Source: CAYUYM01 sp964449305 (lineage in GTDB: Bacteria > Bacteroidota > Ignavibacteria > SZUA-365 > CAYQST01). Taken from it: a DNA stretch of 16,892 bases. Under the pieces are notes generated by a model. It searched no databases. It saw only the letters and a program-made list of their open reading frames with translations, and was not told the DNA's origin. The stretch is from contig CAYUYM010000060.1 of the NCBI GenBank assembly GCA_964449305.1, forward strand, positions 1 to 16,892, read 5' to 3'. Both the position numbers and the translations under genes were made by a program. Below, in pieces: positions 8,130 to 15,437 of this stretch (position 1 is its first letter; the number at the start of each line of letters is the position of its first letter).

Positions 8130-8873
8130 ATGATCCGTGCCGTCACCATCGACTACTGGAACACGATCTTCGACACGGCCAACGGCGCGGGTCGGCGGCG
8201 CTTCCGCGACGCAGCCGTGCAGCGCGTGTTTGACGAGATCGGCGTGCAGCCGGATGCCGGGCGCATCGACGCGGCCCGGGAGCATGTCCGTGCCGTGTTC
8301 GACCACCGCTGGCGCAACGACCACCGCACCATGAATGCCGATGAGAACCTGCGCGTCTTCTGGGACGCGCTGGGGCTCACCGTCACCGACGTGCAGCACC
8401 AGCGGACCGTGGAGGCCTTCGAGGAATCCATCATGCATGGCTTGCCCAACCTGCTGCCGGGTGCGGCGCAGGCCATCCGCACGCTGGCGCGATCGCATGC
8501 CCTCGCGGTGATCAGCGACACCTCGTACTCGCCCGGCACCGTGCTGCGGCGCGTCCTGCAGGTGCACGACCTGCACTCCTGCTTCGGCGCGATGGTGTTT
8601 TCCGACGAGACGGGGGTGTCGAAGCCTCACCCGGTGGCCTTCCGCGCTGCCCTGGAGCCCCTCGGCGTCCGCCCGGAGGAGGCCGTGCACATCGGCGACA
8701 TCGAGCGCACCGACATTGCCGGTGCGACGGCCATGGGCATGCATGCCATCCTTCTGCGGCTCGACACGGACAGCGAGTTCTTCAATGAACACGACGGAAC
8801 CTCGGCCGCCGATGCCGTTGTTGCATCGTGGCCGGAGGCGATGGCCGTGATCAACCACCTCCATCACCGGTGA
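8130..8873 (+). CDS. HAD-superfamily hydrolase with atypical motif I
   Basis: A 247-residue HAD-like (haloacid dehalogenase superfamily) protein, cytoplasmic. Motif I is IDYWNTI: nucleophile Asp8 is present but the second aspartate of DxDx(T/V), the usual acid/base of phosphatases, is Trp10. Motif II is Ser129 in VISDTS, motif III Lys165 in SKPHP, and motif IV HIGDIERTDIAGA supplies Asp190 and Asp195. A helical cap of C1 type (about 18-100) sits between motifs I and II, as in phosphoglycolate-phosphatase-like and 2-haloacid dehalogenase-like members. The start follows the serS stop by 3 nt, with GGGGAG about 12 nt upstream. The substrate is unknown: the W substitution argues against simple phosphomonoesterase activity but does not prove a different reaction. 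The fold assignment is secure. Confidence 0.9.
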   Translation: MIRAVTIDYWNTIFDTANGAGRRRFRDAAVQRVFDEIGVQPDAGRIDAAREHVRAVFDHRWRNDHRTMNADENLRVFWDALGLTVTDVQHQRTVEAFEESIMHGLPNLLPGAAQAIRTLARSHALAVISDTSYSPGTVLRRVLQVHDLHSCFGAMVFSDETGVSKPHPVAFRAALEPLGVRPEEAVHIGDIERTDIAGATAMGMHAILLRLDTDSEFFNEHDGTSAADAVVASWPEAMAVINHLHHR

Positions 8874-8910
8874 CCGCCGCACTTCCATCCACCAAGCACC
8901 GGACCCGATC

Positions 8911-10659
8911 GTGAAGTCCCTTCTGGCTCTCAAACCGTATTTCATTCGATACCGCCGCACCTTCATCGCCGGGTTCGCGACCATTTTCCTTTCCGTCGTC
9001 TTTGGCGTGGTGGTCCCCATCCTCATCCGGCAGGCCATCGACGGGCTCATGACGGACATCTCCCGGACGGCCATCCTCTGGTACGCCATCCTTGTGGTGC
9101 TCACCTCGGCCATCAGCGGCGTGTTCCTCTACCTCACACGGCAGACCATCATCGTCGTGTCCCGTCGCATCGAGAACGATCTGCGGAACGACTTCATCGG
9201 GCGGCTGCTGCGTCTCTCGGTGCGCTACTATCAGAACACGCCCACGGGGGATGTCATCGCCCATACGACGAACGACATCGGTGCGGTGCGCATGTTCATC
9301 GGTCCTGCCGTGATGTACAGTGTGGAGACCTTCTTCACCTTCACCATCATCCTTGCGCTTCTGCTTGAAATCCATCCGCTGTTGACGCTCGTTTCGCTCG
9401 CCCCCATGCCGTTCATCAGCTTCATTGTCAACAAGCTCGGCACACGCATTCACAAGCGGTACGAGGAGATCCAGAGCCACTTCTCACTCGTCACCGCACG
9501 CGCACAGGAGAGCTTCTCCGGTGCACGCGTGGTGAAGTCCTACCGGCGTGAGGAATACGAGGAGGAGATGTATCGGGGATTGAGTGAGGCGTATCTCCGG
9601 ATGAATCTGAAGGCGGTGAAGCTCCAGTCCCTGATGATGCCGCTGCTGTCGATGTTCATCGGCCTTTCGCTCATCCTCGTGCTGTGGCGGGGGGGCATCC
9701 TTGTGATGCAGCACGCGTTGACGCTCGGTCAGCTCACGCAGTTCATCATCTACCTCGGCATCCTCATCTGGCCGATGATCGCCATCGGCTGGGTTGTCGC
9801 CATCATCCAGCGTGCCTCCGCGTCGATGAAGCGTCTCCAGCGCATCATGGACGAGACGCCGGAGATCCACGACGATGCGTCGACCGATCATGCGATCACC
9901 ACCATTCGCGGGGCGATCGAATTCCGCAGGGCGGGTTTCCGCCACACCGCGGCAGGGCCGGAGGTGCTCGGCGCAATCGATCTCACCATCCCCGCGGGAT
10001 CCACGCTCGCCATCGTGGGTCATGTGGGTGTGGGGAAGACGACCCTCGTGAACCTCATCCCACGCTTCCACGATGTCACATCCGGAGAGCTGCTCATTGA
10101 TGGTCGCGACATCCGGAGCATCCCGCTCTCCACGCTGCGGCGGCACATCGCGTATGTGACGCAGGAGACCTTCCTGTTTTCCGACACGCTGGCGGCGAAC
10201 ATCGCCTATGGTGGCGACGGCATCGACATGGACCGCGTCCGCCGCGCAGCCGGGGTGGCGCAGGTGGCGCAGGACATCGAGTCCTTCCCCCTGGGATACG
10301 ACACGGTGCTCGGCGAGCGCGGCATCACCCTCTCTGGAGGGCAGAAGCAGCGGGTGAGCCTGGCGCGGGCCATCTACCGCGAGCCGGCCATCCTCCTGCT
10401 CGACGACGCCCTCTCGGCCGTCGACACGCACACCGAGGAGCGCATCCTCCAGGCACTCGCCGGCGTGATGCGGGACAGGACGAGCATCATCATCAGCCAC
10501 CGCATCTCCACCGTCCGAAACGCCGACCACATCATCGTTCTGCGCAACGGCGGCATCGCCGAGTCCGGCACGCACGACGAGCTCGTCGCCCTCGGCGGCA
10601 TGTATGCCGATCTTCACACGAAGCAGCTTCTCACCAGGGAACTGGAGGACATGGAATGA
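8911..10659 (+). CDS. ABC exporter half-transporter (TM domain fused to ATPase), MdlA/YheI-like
   Basis: A 582-residue ABC exporter half with an N-terminal six-helix membrane domain (helices roughly at 17-40, 55-77, 131-152, 155-175, 241-262 and 273-299) and a C-terminal ATPase. Walker A is GHVGVGKTT (370-378), the signature LSGGQ is at 474-478, Walker B is ILLLDD with Asp498, and the H-loop is His530. Residue 499, normally the catalytic Glu, is Asp, giving LLDDALSAVD as I recall for MdlA- and YheI-type subunits that pair with a second, canonical half. No partner is in the window. The start is GTG 8911, 37 nt after the HAD stop with only a weak ribosome site; it gives the expected N-terminus just before the first helix. 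The DHH gene overlaps its stop by 4 nt. The substrate (lipid, drug or peptide) cannot be inferred. Confidence 0.95.
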   Translation: MKSLLALKPYFIRYRRTFIAGFATIFLSVVFGVVVPILIRQAIDGLMTDISRTAILWYAILVVLTSAISGVFLYLTRQTIIVVSRRIENDLRNDFIGRLLRLSVRYYQNTPTGDVIAHTTNDIGAVRMFIGPAVMYSVETFFTFTIILALLLEIHPLLTLVSLAPMPFISFIVNKLGTRIHKRYEEIQSHFSLVTARAQESFSGARVVKSYRREEYEEEMYRGLSEAYLRMNLKAVKLQSLMMPLLSMFIGLSLILVLWRGGILVMQHALTLGQLTQFIIYLGILIWPMIAIGWVVAIIQRASASMKRLQRIMDETPEIHDDASTDHAITTIRGAIEFRRAGFRHTAAGPEVLGAIDLTIPAGSTLAIVGHVGVGKTTLVNLIPRFHDVTSGELLIDGRDIRSIPLSTLRRHIAYVTQETFLFSDTLAANIAYGGDGIDMDRVRRAAGVAQVAQDIESFPLGYDTVLGERGITLSGGQKQRVSLARAIYREPAILLLDDALSAVDTHTEERILQALAGVMRDRTSIIISHRISTVRNADHIIVLRNGGIAESGTHDELVALGGMYADLHTKQLLTRELEDME

Positions 10660-11678
10660 CGACCGATGCCATCCACCGCATCAGCTTTCACGAGGCGCAC
10701 GCAATCCTCGCTGCTGGCCGCCGCATTGTGATCACCACCCACGTCAACCCGGACGGCGATGCCATCGGCAGCGAGTACGCCCTGCTGCACGCGCTCACGC
10801 GGGAGGGAAGGGATGTGGTGGTGGTCAACACCTCGCCCACACCCGCCAACATGGGCTGGCTCAACCAGGATGGGCGGATGCAGCAGTGGGACGAGGAGCT
10901 GCATCGTGGGCTCGTGGAGCAGGCCGACGTCATCGTCATCCTCGATCTCAACTCCCCGGGCCGCCTGGCGTCCATGCGCGATGTGGTCTGCAGTTCTCAT
11001 GCCACGCGAATCGTCATCGACCACCATCTGGATCCCGAGCCGTTCGCCGATGCCTACTGTGTGCGTGAGGACGCCTGCGCCACATCAGAGGTGCTCTACG
11101 ATCTGATCGCGGAGACGATGCCCGACGCCTGCACGCCCGCGGTGGCCCGCGGGTTGTACACCGGCATCATGACCGACACCGGCTCGTTCCGCTTTCCCAA
11201 CACCTCGGCAAAGACCCACGACATGGCAGCGCATCTCATGCGGCTCGGCGTGGATGCCGCGGAGGTGGCCATGCATGTGTTCGACGAATTCCCCATCGGC
11301 CGCGCCCTTCTCCTCGGGCACATCCTGACCACGATGGACCGCTTCTGCGACAATCGCGCCACCATGATGCGCATCGACCGGGAGGTGTTCCACGCCACCG
11401 GCACCACGCTCGAGGACACGGAGAACCTCGTGAACTTCGGCCTGAGCTTTCAGGGAGCGCGTGCCACCGCCCTCCTCACCGAGGGGGACGATGGCACGGT
11501 GAAGATCAGCCTCCGCGGGCGCGATCCCGTCGCCATCGTCCACATCGCACGGCAGTTCGGGGGCGGGGGACACCGGCTGGCAGCCGGCGCCACGGTGGTC
11601 GGGCGATCCATGGACGAGCTTGGACCCCTCGTGCGGGCGGCGCTGGAGCGTGCCGTGATCGAGGCGTCCCCCTCCTGA
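10656..11678 (+). CDS. nrnA: DHH/DHHA1 phosphoesterase, NrnA-like (oligoribonuclease / pAp phosphatase)
   Basis: NrnA-type enzymes degrade 2-5-nt RNA fragments from the 3' end (or, in some species, 5') and remove the 3'-phosphate of pAp in the cytoplasm, using Mn2+. The 340-residue protein has the metal-binding set in order: THVNPDGDAIGS (His29, Asp33, Asp35), LDLN (Asp97), IDHH (122-124) and TGIMTDTGSFRF (Asp174). The C-terminal DHHA1 substrate-binding part carries the GGGGH motif (302-306). The length fits NrnA rather than the longer RecJ. Its ATG overlaps the ABC stop as ATGA, and GGAGGA at 10644-10649 lies 6 nt upstream, so translation is coupled. Which activity dominates cannot be told, and the gene symbol is by family similarity. 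The next gene, pepA, is 157 nt away behind its own promoter. Confidence 0.9.
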   Translation: MTTDAIHRISFHEAHAILAAGRRIVITTHVNPDGDAIGSEYALLHALTREGRDVVVVNTSPTPANMGWLNQDGRMQQWDEELHRGLVEQADVIVILDLNSPGRLASMRDVVCSSHATRIVIDHHLDPEPFADAYCVREDACATSEVLYDLIAETMPDACTPAVARGLYTGIMTDTGSFRFPNTSAKTHDMAAHLMRLGVDAAEVAMHVFDEFPIGRALLLGHILTTMDRFCDNRATMMRIDREVFHATGTTLEDTENLVNFGLSFQGARATALLTEGDDGTVKISLRGRDPVAIVHIARQFGGGGHRLAAGATVVGRSMDELGPLVRAALERAVIEASPS

Positions 11679-11679
11679 C

Positions 11680-11706
11680 GATTTTCCCAGTCGATGTGAT
11701 TTTCCC
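11680..11706 (+). promoter_or_regulatory. Direct repeat GATTTTCCC x2 upstream of the pepA promoter
   Basis: GATTTTCCC occurs at 11680-11688 and again at 11698-11706, start-to-start distance 18 bp. The second copy ends 2 nt before the -35 box. The layout fits a binding site for an activator or a repressor dimer, but no regulator is known and the match could be chance. Confidence 0.4.
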
Positions 11707-11708
11707 GT

Positions 11709-11736
11709 TTGAATAGTGTGCGGAATTGCGTATAGT
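11709..11736 (+). promoter_or_regulatory. Sigma70-like promoter for pepA
   Basis: TTGAAT at 11709-11714, a 16-nt spacer and TATAGT at 11731-11736 form a plausible housekeeping-type promoter about 100 nt before the pepA ATG. TATAGT matches the -10 consensus at 5 of 6 positions and TTGAAT matches TTGACA at 4. Transcription would start near 11743, leaving a leader with a small GGCGG/CCGCC hairpin at 11785-11799. Confidence 0.6.
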
Positions 11737-11835
11737 GCCCGCACTGTTGACTCCATGCCTTTTCCGGCCATCGTATTTCCAGCCGGCGGAAAGGCCGCCC
11801 GACGAGTACCATCGACAACACCAAGGAGCATGACC

Positions 11836-13344
11836 ATGCTGAAATGCGCAGGCTTTTACGGCACTCCCGAGAAGATTGCTGCGGATGTCCACGTGCTGTT
11901 TTTCATCGAGGACGATGATCACTTCCGTCGCGCCGCAGACCGCCTGCCGGCAAGGATTCGTGACATCTGCACCACCCTGAAGGCGCGGAAGGACTTCACG
12001 GGTGCGGAGAAGCAGATCGTCCCCATCGTCACGGCGAGCGACACCTTCGTGCTCGCGGGGCTGGGGACGCCGGCGTCGCTCACGCTCGAGTCCCTGCGGC
12101 GTGCGGCGGGTCGTGCCATGAAGCGCATCCGGAAGCAGGTGGCCGACAGCGTCGCATTTCACGGTATCCAGGAGGATCTGGTGCGCAAGCTGTTCCGATG
12201 CTCGATGGACGACATGCTTGTCGCCATTGTGGAGGGGGCCATGCTGGCGCATTACCGCTTCGAGCGCTACCATGCAAAGAAGGACACCGATGTTCACGGG
12301 CAGATTCGTGAGTTGAAGATCGTGATCGCGGACGAGGGCTTCCAAGGTCGCCTGAAATCCGCCATCGAGACGGCGACCATCATCGTGGATGGTGTGGAGC
12401 TGGCGCGCAGCATGACGAACATGCCGGCGAACGAGATGTCGGCCGAGGCCTTCGCACGCGACGCATCCGCCATCGCCACGAAGCATGGAATGAAGTTCAC
12501 CGCCCTCGGCAGGAAGGAGATCGAGGTGCACAAGATGGCGGGCCTGCTGGCCGTCAACCAGGGCAGCCGCCGCGAGCCCCGCTTCGTGGTGATGGAATAC
12601 AACGAATCGAAGCGCAAGTTTCCGACCTACGTCCTTGTCGGCAAGGGCGTCACATTCGACTCAGGCGGGCTCTCCATCAAGCCTGCGGCGTCGATGGAGG
12701 ACATGAAGACTGACATGGCTGGGGCAGCCGCGGTGCTGGCCACCATGCAGATCGCCGCGCGCTTCAAGCTGCCGCTTCGGCTCATCGGGCTCATGCCTCT
12801 CACCGACAACGCCATCGGTGGCAATGCGCTCTGCCCGGGTGACGTGATCCGGTACTCCAACGGCAGGACGGTGGAGGTGCTCAACACGGACGCGGAGGGC
12901 CGCCTCATCCTGGCCGATGCGCTCATCTATGCCCAGCGCTACAAACCGCTGGCCATCATCGATCTCGCGACGCTCACCGGGGCCATCATGGTGGCGCTCG
13001 GGACGGCGGCCACGGGCATGATGGGCACCGACGAGCAGACCAAGTCCGCACTCAGGAGTGCGGGCATCAAGACGCACGAACGCGTGTGGGAGATGCCCCT
13101 GTATGACGAGTATGACACGCTCATCAAGGGCACCATCACCGATCTCAAGAACATCGGCGGCCGATGGGCGGGGGCCGTGACAGCAGGTGCCTTCCTCAAA
13201 TCCTTTGTCGGTGACACACCCTGGGTGCATCTGGACATTGCCGGGACGTCCACCACGGAGGAGGAGCTGCCCTACTGTCCCAAGGGTGCGACTGGCGTGG
13301 GGGTGCGCCTTCTGACCGAGTTCCTGCGAACCATCAGGCAATAG
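11836..13344 (+). CDS. pepA: Leucyl aminopeptidase (M17 family)
   Basis: A cytoplasmic two-metal aminopeptidase that removes N-terminal residues, especially Leu, from peptides. The ATG at 11836 has AAGGAG at 11823-11828 with a 7-nt spacer and gives 502 residues; an in-frame ATG at 11830 leaves only 1 nt to that site and is unlikely. The N-terminal macro-like domain covers about 1-160. The catalytic domain has GKGVTFDSGGLSIKP with Lys270, Asp275 and Lys282, KTDMAG with Asp293, and the signature NTDAEGRL with Asp352, Glu354 and Arg356. These numbers equal the active-site numbering of E. coli PepA as I recall it, showing a complete site and no indels across the core. In some bacteria PepA also binds DNA; nothing here tests that. 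It appears to be transcribed alone from its own promoter. Confidence 0.97.
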   Translation: MLKCAGFYGTPEKIAADVHVLFFIEDDDHFRRAADRLPARIRDICTTLKARKDFTGAEKQIVPIVTASDTFVLAGLGTPASLTLESLRRAAGRAMKRIRKQVADSVAFHGIQEDLVRKLFRCSMDDMLVAIVEGAMLAHYRFERYHAKKDTDVHGQIRELKIVIADEGFQGRLKSAIETATIIVDGVELARSMTNMPANEMSAEAFARDASAIATKHGMKFTALGRKEIEVHKMAGLLAVNQGSRREPRFVVMEYNESKRKFPTYVLVGKGVTFDSGGLSIKPAASMEDMKTDMAGAAAVLATMQIAARFKLPLRLIGLMPLTDNAIGGNALCPGDVIRYSNGRTVEVLNTDAEGRLILADALIYAQRYKPLAIIDLATLTGAIMVALGTAATGMMGTDEQTKSALRSAGIKTHERVWEMPLYDEYDTLIKGTITDLKNIGGRWAGAVTAGAFLKSFVGDTPWVHLDIAGTSTTEEELPYCPKGATGVGVRLLTEFLRTIRQ

Positions 13345-13663
13345 ACCAACGGGGGGGGCGACCCGCCCCACACATGAATGAACACCGGCGGGACGGGATG
13401 CCGGGGGCGGATCATCATTCCATGAAATGCAACGGACGAAGCAGGCGAACAACAGGCCACATCGCACAGGGACGGGCATCCGGACCTTGGACACGGTATG
13501 CTATGGGCATGCTGAACTGCCGCCCCGGCCACGACCACCATCATGGACAACCGCACGTGCAGTCAGTCCCAACGCCCACGCTGATGCATCCGCGCCCACG
13601 CGACGTGATCCACGTCATCCACTCGCGGTGAATGCATCGTTGCACTCTCCACCAGCGCCCGCG

Positions 13664-13694
13664 GGGTGTGAAAACCAGCACGTGGGTGTGAAAA
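13664..13694 (+). repeat. Phased direct repeat GGGTGTGAAAA, two copies 20 bp apart
   Basis: Identical 11-bp words lie at 13664-13674 and 13684-13694, so their starts are 20 bp apart, about two helical turns. They lie about 165 nt before the TPR gene start, just before an A/T tract. This is the usual geometry of a tandem regulator site on one face of DNA, but the binding protein is unknown. Confidence 0.5.
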
Positions 13695-13844
13695 TTTTTT
13701 CCGGATTCCAGTGCAATGCAGCAGCAGAGAATGACACGGCAGCGCAGGGATGCCGCGAAAGCAGGGTGCGTGAGCGCATCCGGGCAGGTGCCAGGAGTGC
13801 AGGATTGTCTGGCATGAATGTTGAAACGAAACGGGAAACCAAAC

Positions 13845-13852
13845 AAGGAGGT
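13845..13852 (+). promoter_or_regulatory. Strong Shine-Dalgarno site of the first TPR gene
   Basis: AAGGAGGT is fully complementary to the 3' end of bacterial 16S rRNA over eight bases and stands 5 nt before the ATG. It is by far the strongest ribosome site seen in the window, which suggests abundant translation and fixes the start at 13858. Confidence 0.9.
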
Positions 13853-13857
13853 GCATC

Positions 13858-15345
13858 ATGAAAGGACTTCATCTGTTCATCCTCTGTTCCGCATTCGTGC
13901 TGTGCCCCGCGCCGGCAGGTCTGCATGCGCAGAGTGCACTCGACACCGCACGCACGCTGGCGGCGCACGGCGATCTGCCGGGCGCCACCGTGGTCATCTC
14001 CCGCGCATTGAACGACAATCCCACTGATCTCGCCTTGCTCATGCAGCGGGCGGCTTGGTATGAGGCGCAGCAGCGCGACTCACTGGCGCTCTACGACTAC
14101 ACGGCCGTAACAACATGGTACCCGAGAAACGCCGAGGCGCATGCCCACCTGGCGCATGTCTTTGCGCGCTTGGAAGACAACTGGATGGCCAACAGCGCAT
14201 GGATCATCGCTGTCGAACTGGACCCTGCAAACACCTCGTACAGGCTTGCCCATGCCAGGCAGCTCCTGAACGGGATGAAGACACGTGAGTGGATGGTGAG
14301 GGGGTACCGATACATCACCATCCTCATGGCGGAAACGGAGCGAGTGCTTGCCGGGGATGCCGCGTCGATCCCTGCGTTGGCGATCAGGGTGGACGCGATG
14401 CTGTTGAAGCAGGACTATGCCAACGCCATTGGACCGGCACGTGCGCTTGTTGACGCTGCGCCGGACAGCGCGCAGTACCACTTCAATCTCGGTTTCGCCC
14501 TGGTATTTTCCGGCGGGATACGCGAGTCTTTGCCACACATCTCGAAGGCGTTGTCACTTCTTCCCGATACACGCGCAAAGGACAGCACGCGGGTGAATTG
14601 GCTGTGTTATCGATCCTTTGTCCGCCACGCCACAGGGGACAGTGCAGGGGCGGCGATCGACCTCGGGGAGGCACACCGCTGTGCCGGACACTCGCCGGAG
14701 GGCATCAGTTTCGTCGCGATGACGGCCAACGCGGAGGATGAGAACGCACTCGCGCATGAGCTGTATCTGCAGGCTTGGCAGACCGACACGTCCCGTGTTT
14801 CCGACCTTCTCAAGGCAGCCAACATCAGCCACGCGACTGGCCGCCACGAGGATGCCGTCAGGGAATTCGGTCTGCTGCTGGAGAGCCGGCCGGCATGGGA
14901 GGAGGCGCTCATCGATTGCGCGCGGATGCACATCGATTCATCCGAGCATGATGCCGCCGAGCCGCTTCTCCGTCGCGCCATCGAGGTCAATTCGGGGAAT
15001 GTGACCATCTATCCACTGATGGCAACCGTCGCGCTCAAGCGCGGCAACATCGGGGAGGCGCTGCACCACCTCACCATGGCCCATGTGTACGACAGCACGT
15101 ATGCCGAGGCGTGGGTGTACCACGCCTGGGTGTTGGAGGTGCAGGGATTCAACACGCAGGCGTTGGAGATGCTCACGAAGGCCATCGAGCAGAACCCGGA
15201 CTACGGCTGGGCCTGGTACCGCCGTGCCCGGCTCCGTGCCCGGATGGAGGATGTGACGCAGGCCTGTGAGGATGCGCAGCGGGCGATGGACCTCAATGTG
15301 GAGGAGGCGGCGGAGTTCATTGCGGATTACTGCACGGAGGAGTGA
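13858..15345 (+). CDS. Exported TPR-repeat protein with C-terminal Cys-x21-Cys cap
   Basis: A 495-residue protein of unknown function. Residues 1-24 form a type I signal peptide (MKGLHLF..., hydrophobic core, LHA then QS), so it is exported. The rest is built of tetratricopeptide-like helical repeats, clearest in the second half (for example the NAEDENALAHELYLQAW, AEPLLRRAIEVNSGN and QALEMLTKAIEQNPDYGWAWYRRA stretches), and acts as a protein-binding scaffold by family precedent. It ends in a cap QACEDAQRAMDL...FIADYC, where two cysteines are separated by exactly 21 residues. The neighbouring TPR protein has the same cap, so they may be paralogs. ATG 13858 has an ideal ribosome site. It lies behind a long possibly regulatory region and ends 23 nt before an intrinsic terminator. 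Confidence 0.85.
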   Translation: MKGLHLFILCSAFVLCPAPAGLHAQSALDTARTLAAHGDLPGATVVISRALNDNPTDLALLMQRAAWYEAQQRDSLALYDYTAVTTWYPRNAEAHAHLAHVFARLEDNWMANSAWIIAVELDPANTSYRLAHARQLLNGMKTREWMVRGYRYITILMAETERVLAGDAASIPALAIRVDAMLLKQDYANAIGPARALVDAAPDSAQYHFNLGFALVFSGGIRESLPHISKALSLLPDTRAKDSTRVNWLCYRSFVRHATGDSAGAAIDLGEAHRCAGHSPEGISFVAMTANAEDENALAHELYLQAWQTDTSRVSDLLKAANISHATGRHEDAVREFGLLLESRPAWEEALIDCARMHIDSSEHDAAEPLLRRAIEVNSGNVTIYPLMATVALKRGNIGEALHHLTMAHVYDSTYAEAWVYHAWVLEVQGFNTQALEMLTKAIEQNPDYGWAWYRRARLRARMEDVTQACEDAQRAMDLNVEEAAEFIADYCTEE

Positions 15346-15367
15346 CCACCAGAGGCCAATTCCACGG

Positions 15368-15396
15368 AACCCCTCGAATCATTCGGGGGGTTTTTT
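15368..15396 (+). terminator. Rho-independent terminator between the two TPR genes
   Basis: An 11-bp stem (15368-15378 with 15382-15392, one T-G wobble) with a 3-nt loop is followed by a run of six T residues (15391-15396). It begins 22 nt after the first TPR gene's stop and ends 41 nt before the start of the second, so the second gene probably needs its own promoter, which would have to lie in the AT-rich 15390-15410 region. Confidence 0.92.
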
Positions 15397-15437
15397 GTAA
15401 TTTGCCCATCGTTTCACCCCATCGACACCGGAGTTCC

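Larger units (their letters stand above)
13345..13857. other. 513-nt stretch without a convincing gene
   Basis: ORFs of 60-144 codons exist on both strands but none has a family resemblance, a good ribosome site or the codon bias of its neighbours, so none is called. Contents seen: a 6-bp GC hairpin just after pepA (13355-13369, no T-tract, so a weak terminator at best); a 6-bp inverted repeat GACGTG/CACGTC at 13602-13616; a direct repeat GGGTGTGAAAA at 13664 and 13684; an A/T tract at 13691-13700; and a strong ribosome-binding site at its end. It probably holds the promoter and control region of the downstream TPR gene. A non-coding RNA cannot be excluded. Confidence 0.5.

Noticed and set aside
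13355..13369. Terminator after pepA
   Set aside because: The 6-bp GC stem has a 3-nt loop but no T-tract, so it is not called as an intrinsic terminator.
13427..13861. 144-codon + strand ORF between pepA and the first TPR gene
   Set aside because: No good ribosome site, no family resemblance, composition unlike the neighbours, and it overlaps the strong ribosome site and start of the TPR gene.
15342..15437. Extension of the second TPR gene to an upstream ATG overlapping the previous stop
   Set aside because: It would run through the intrinsic terminator and place 32 residues before an obvious signal peptide that has its own ribosome site.
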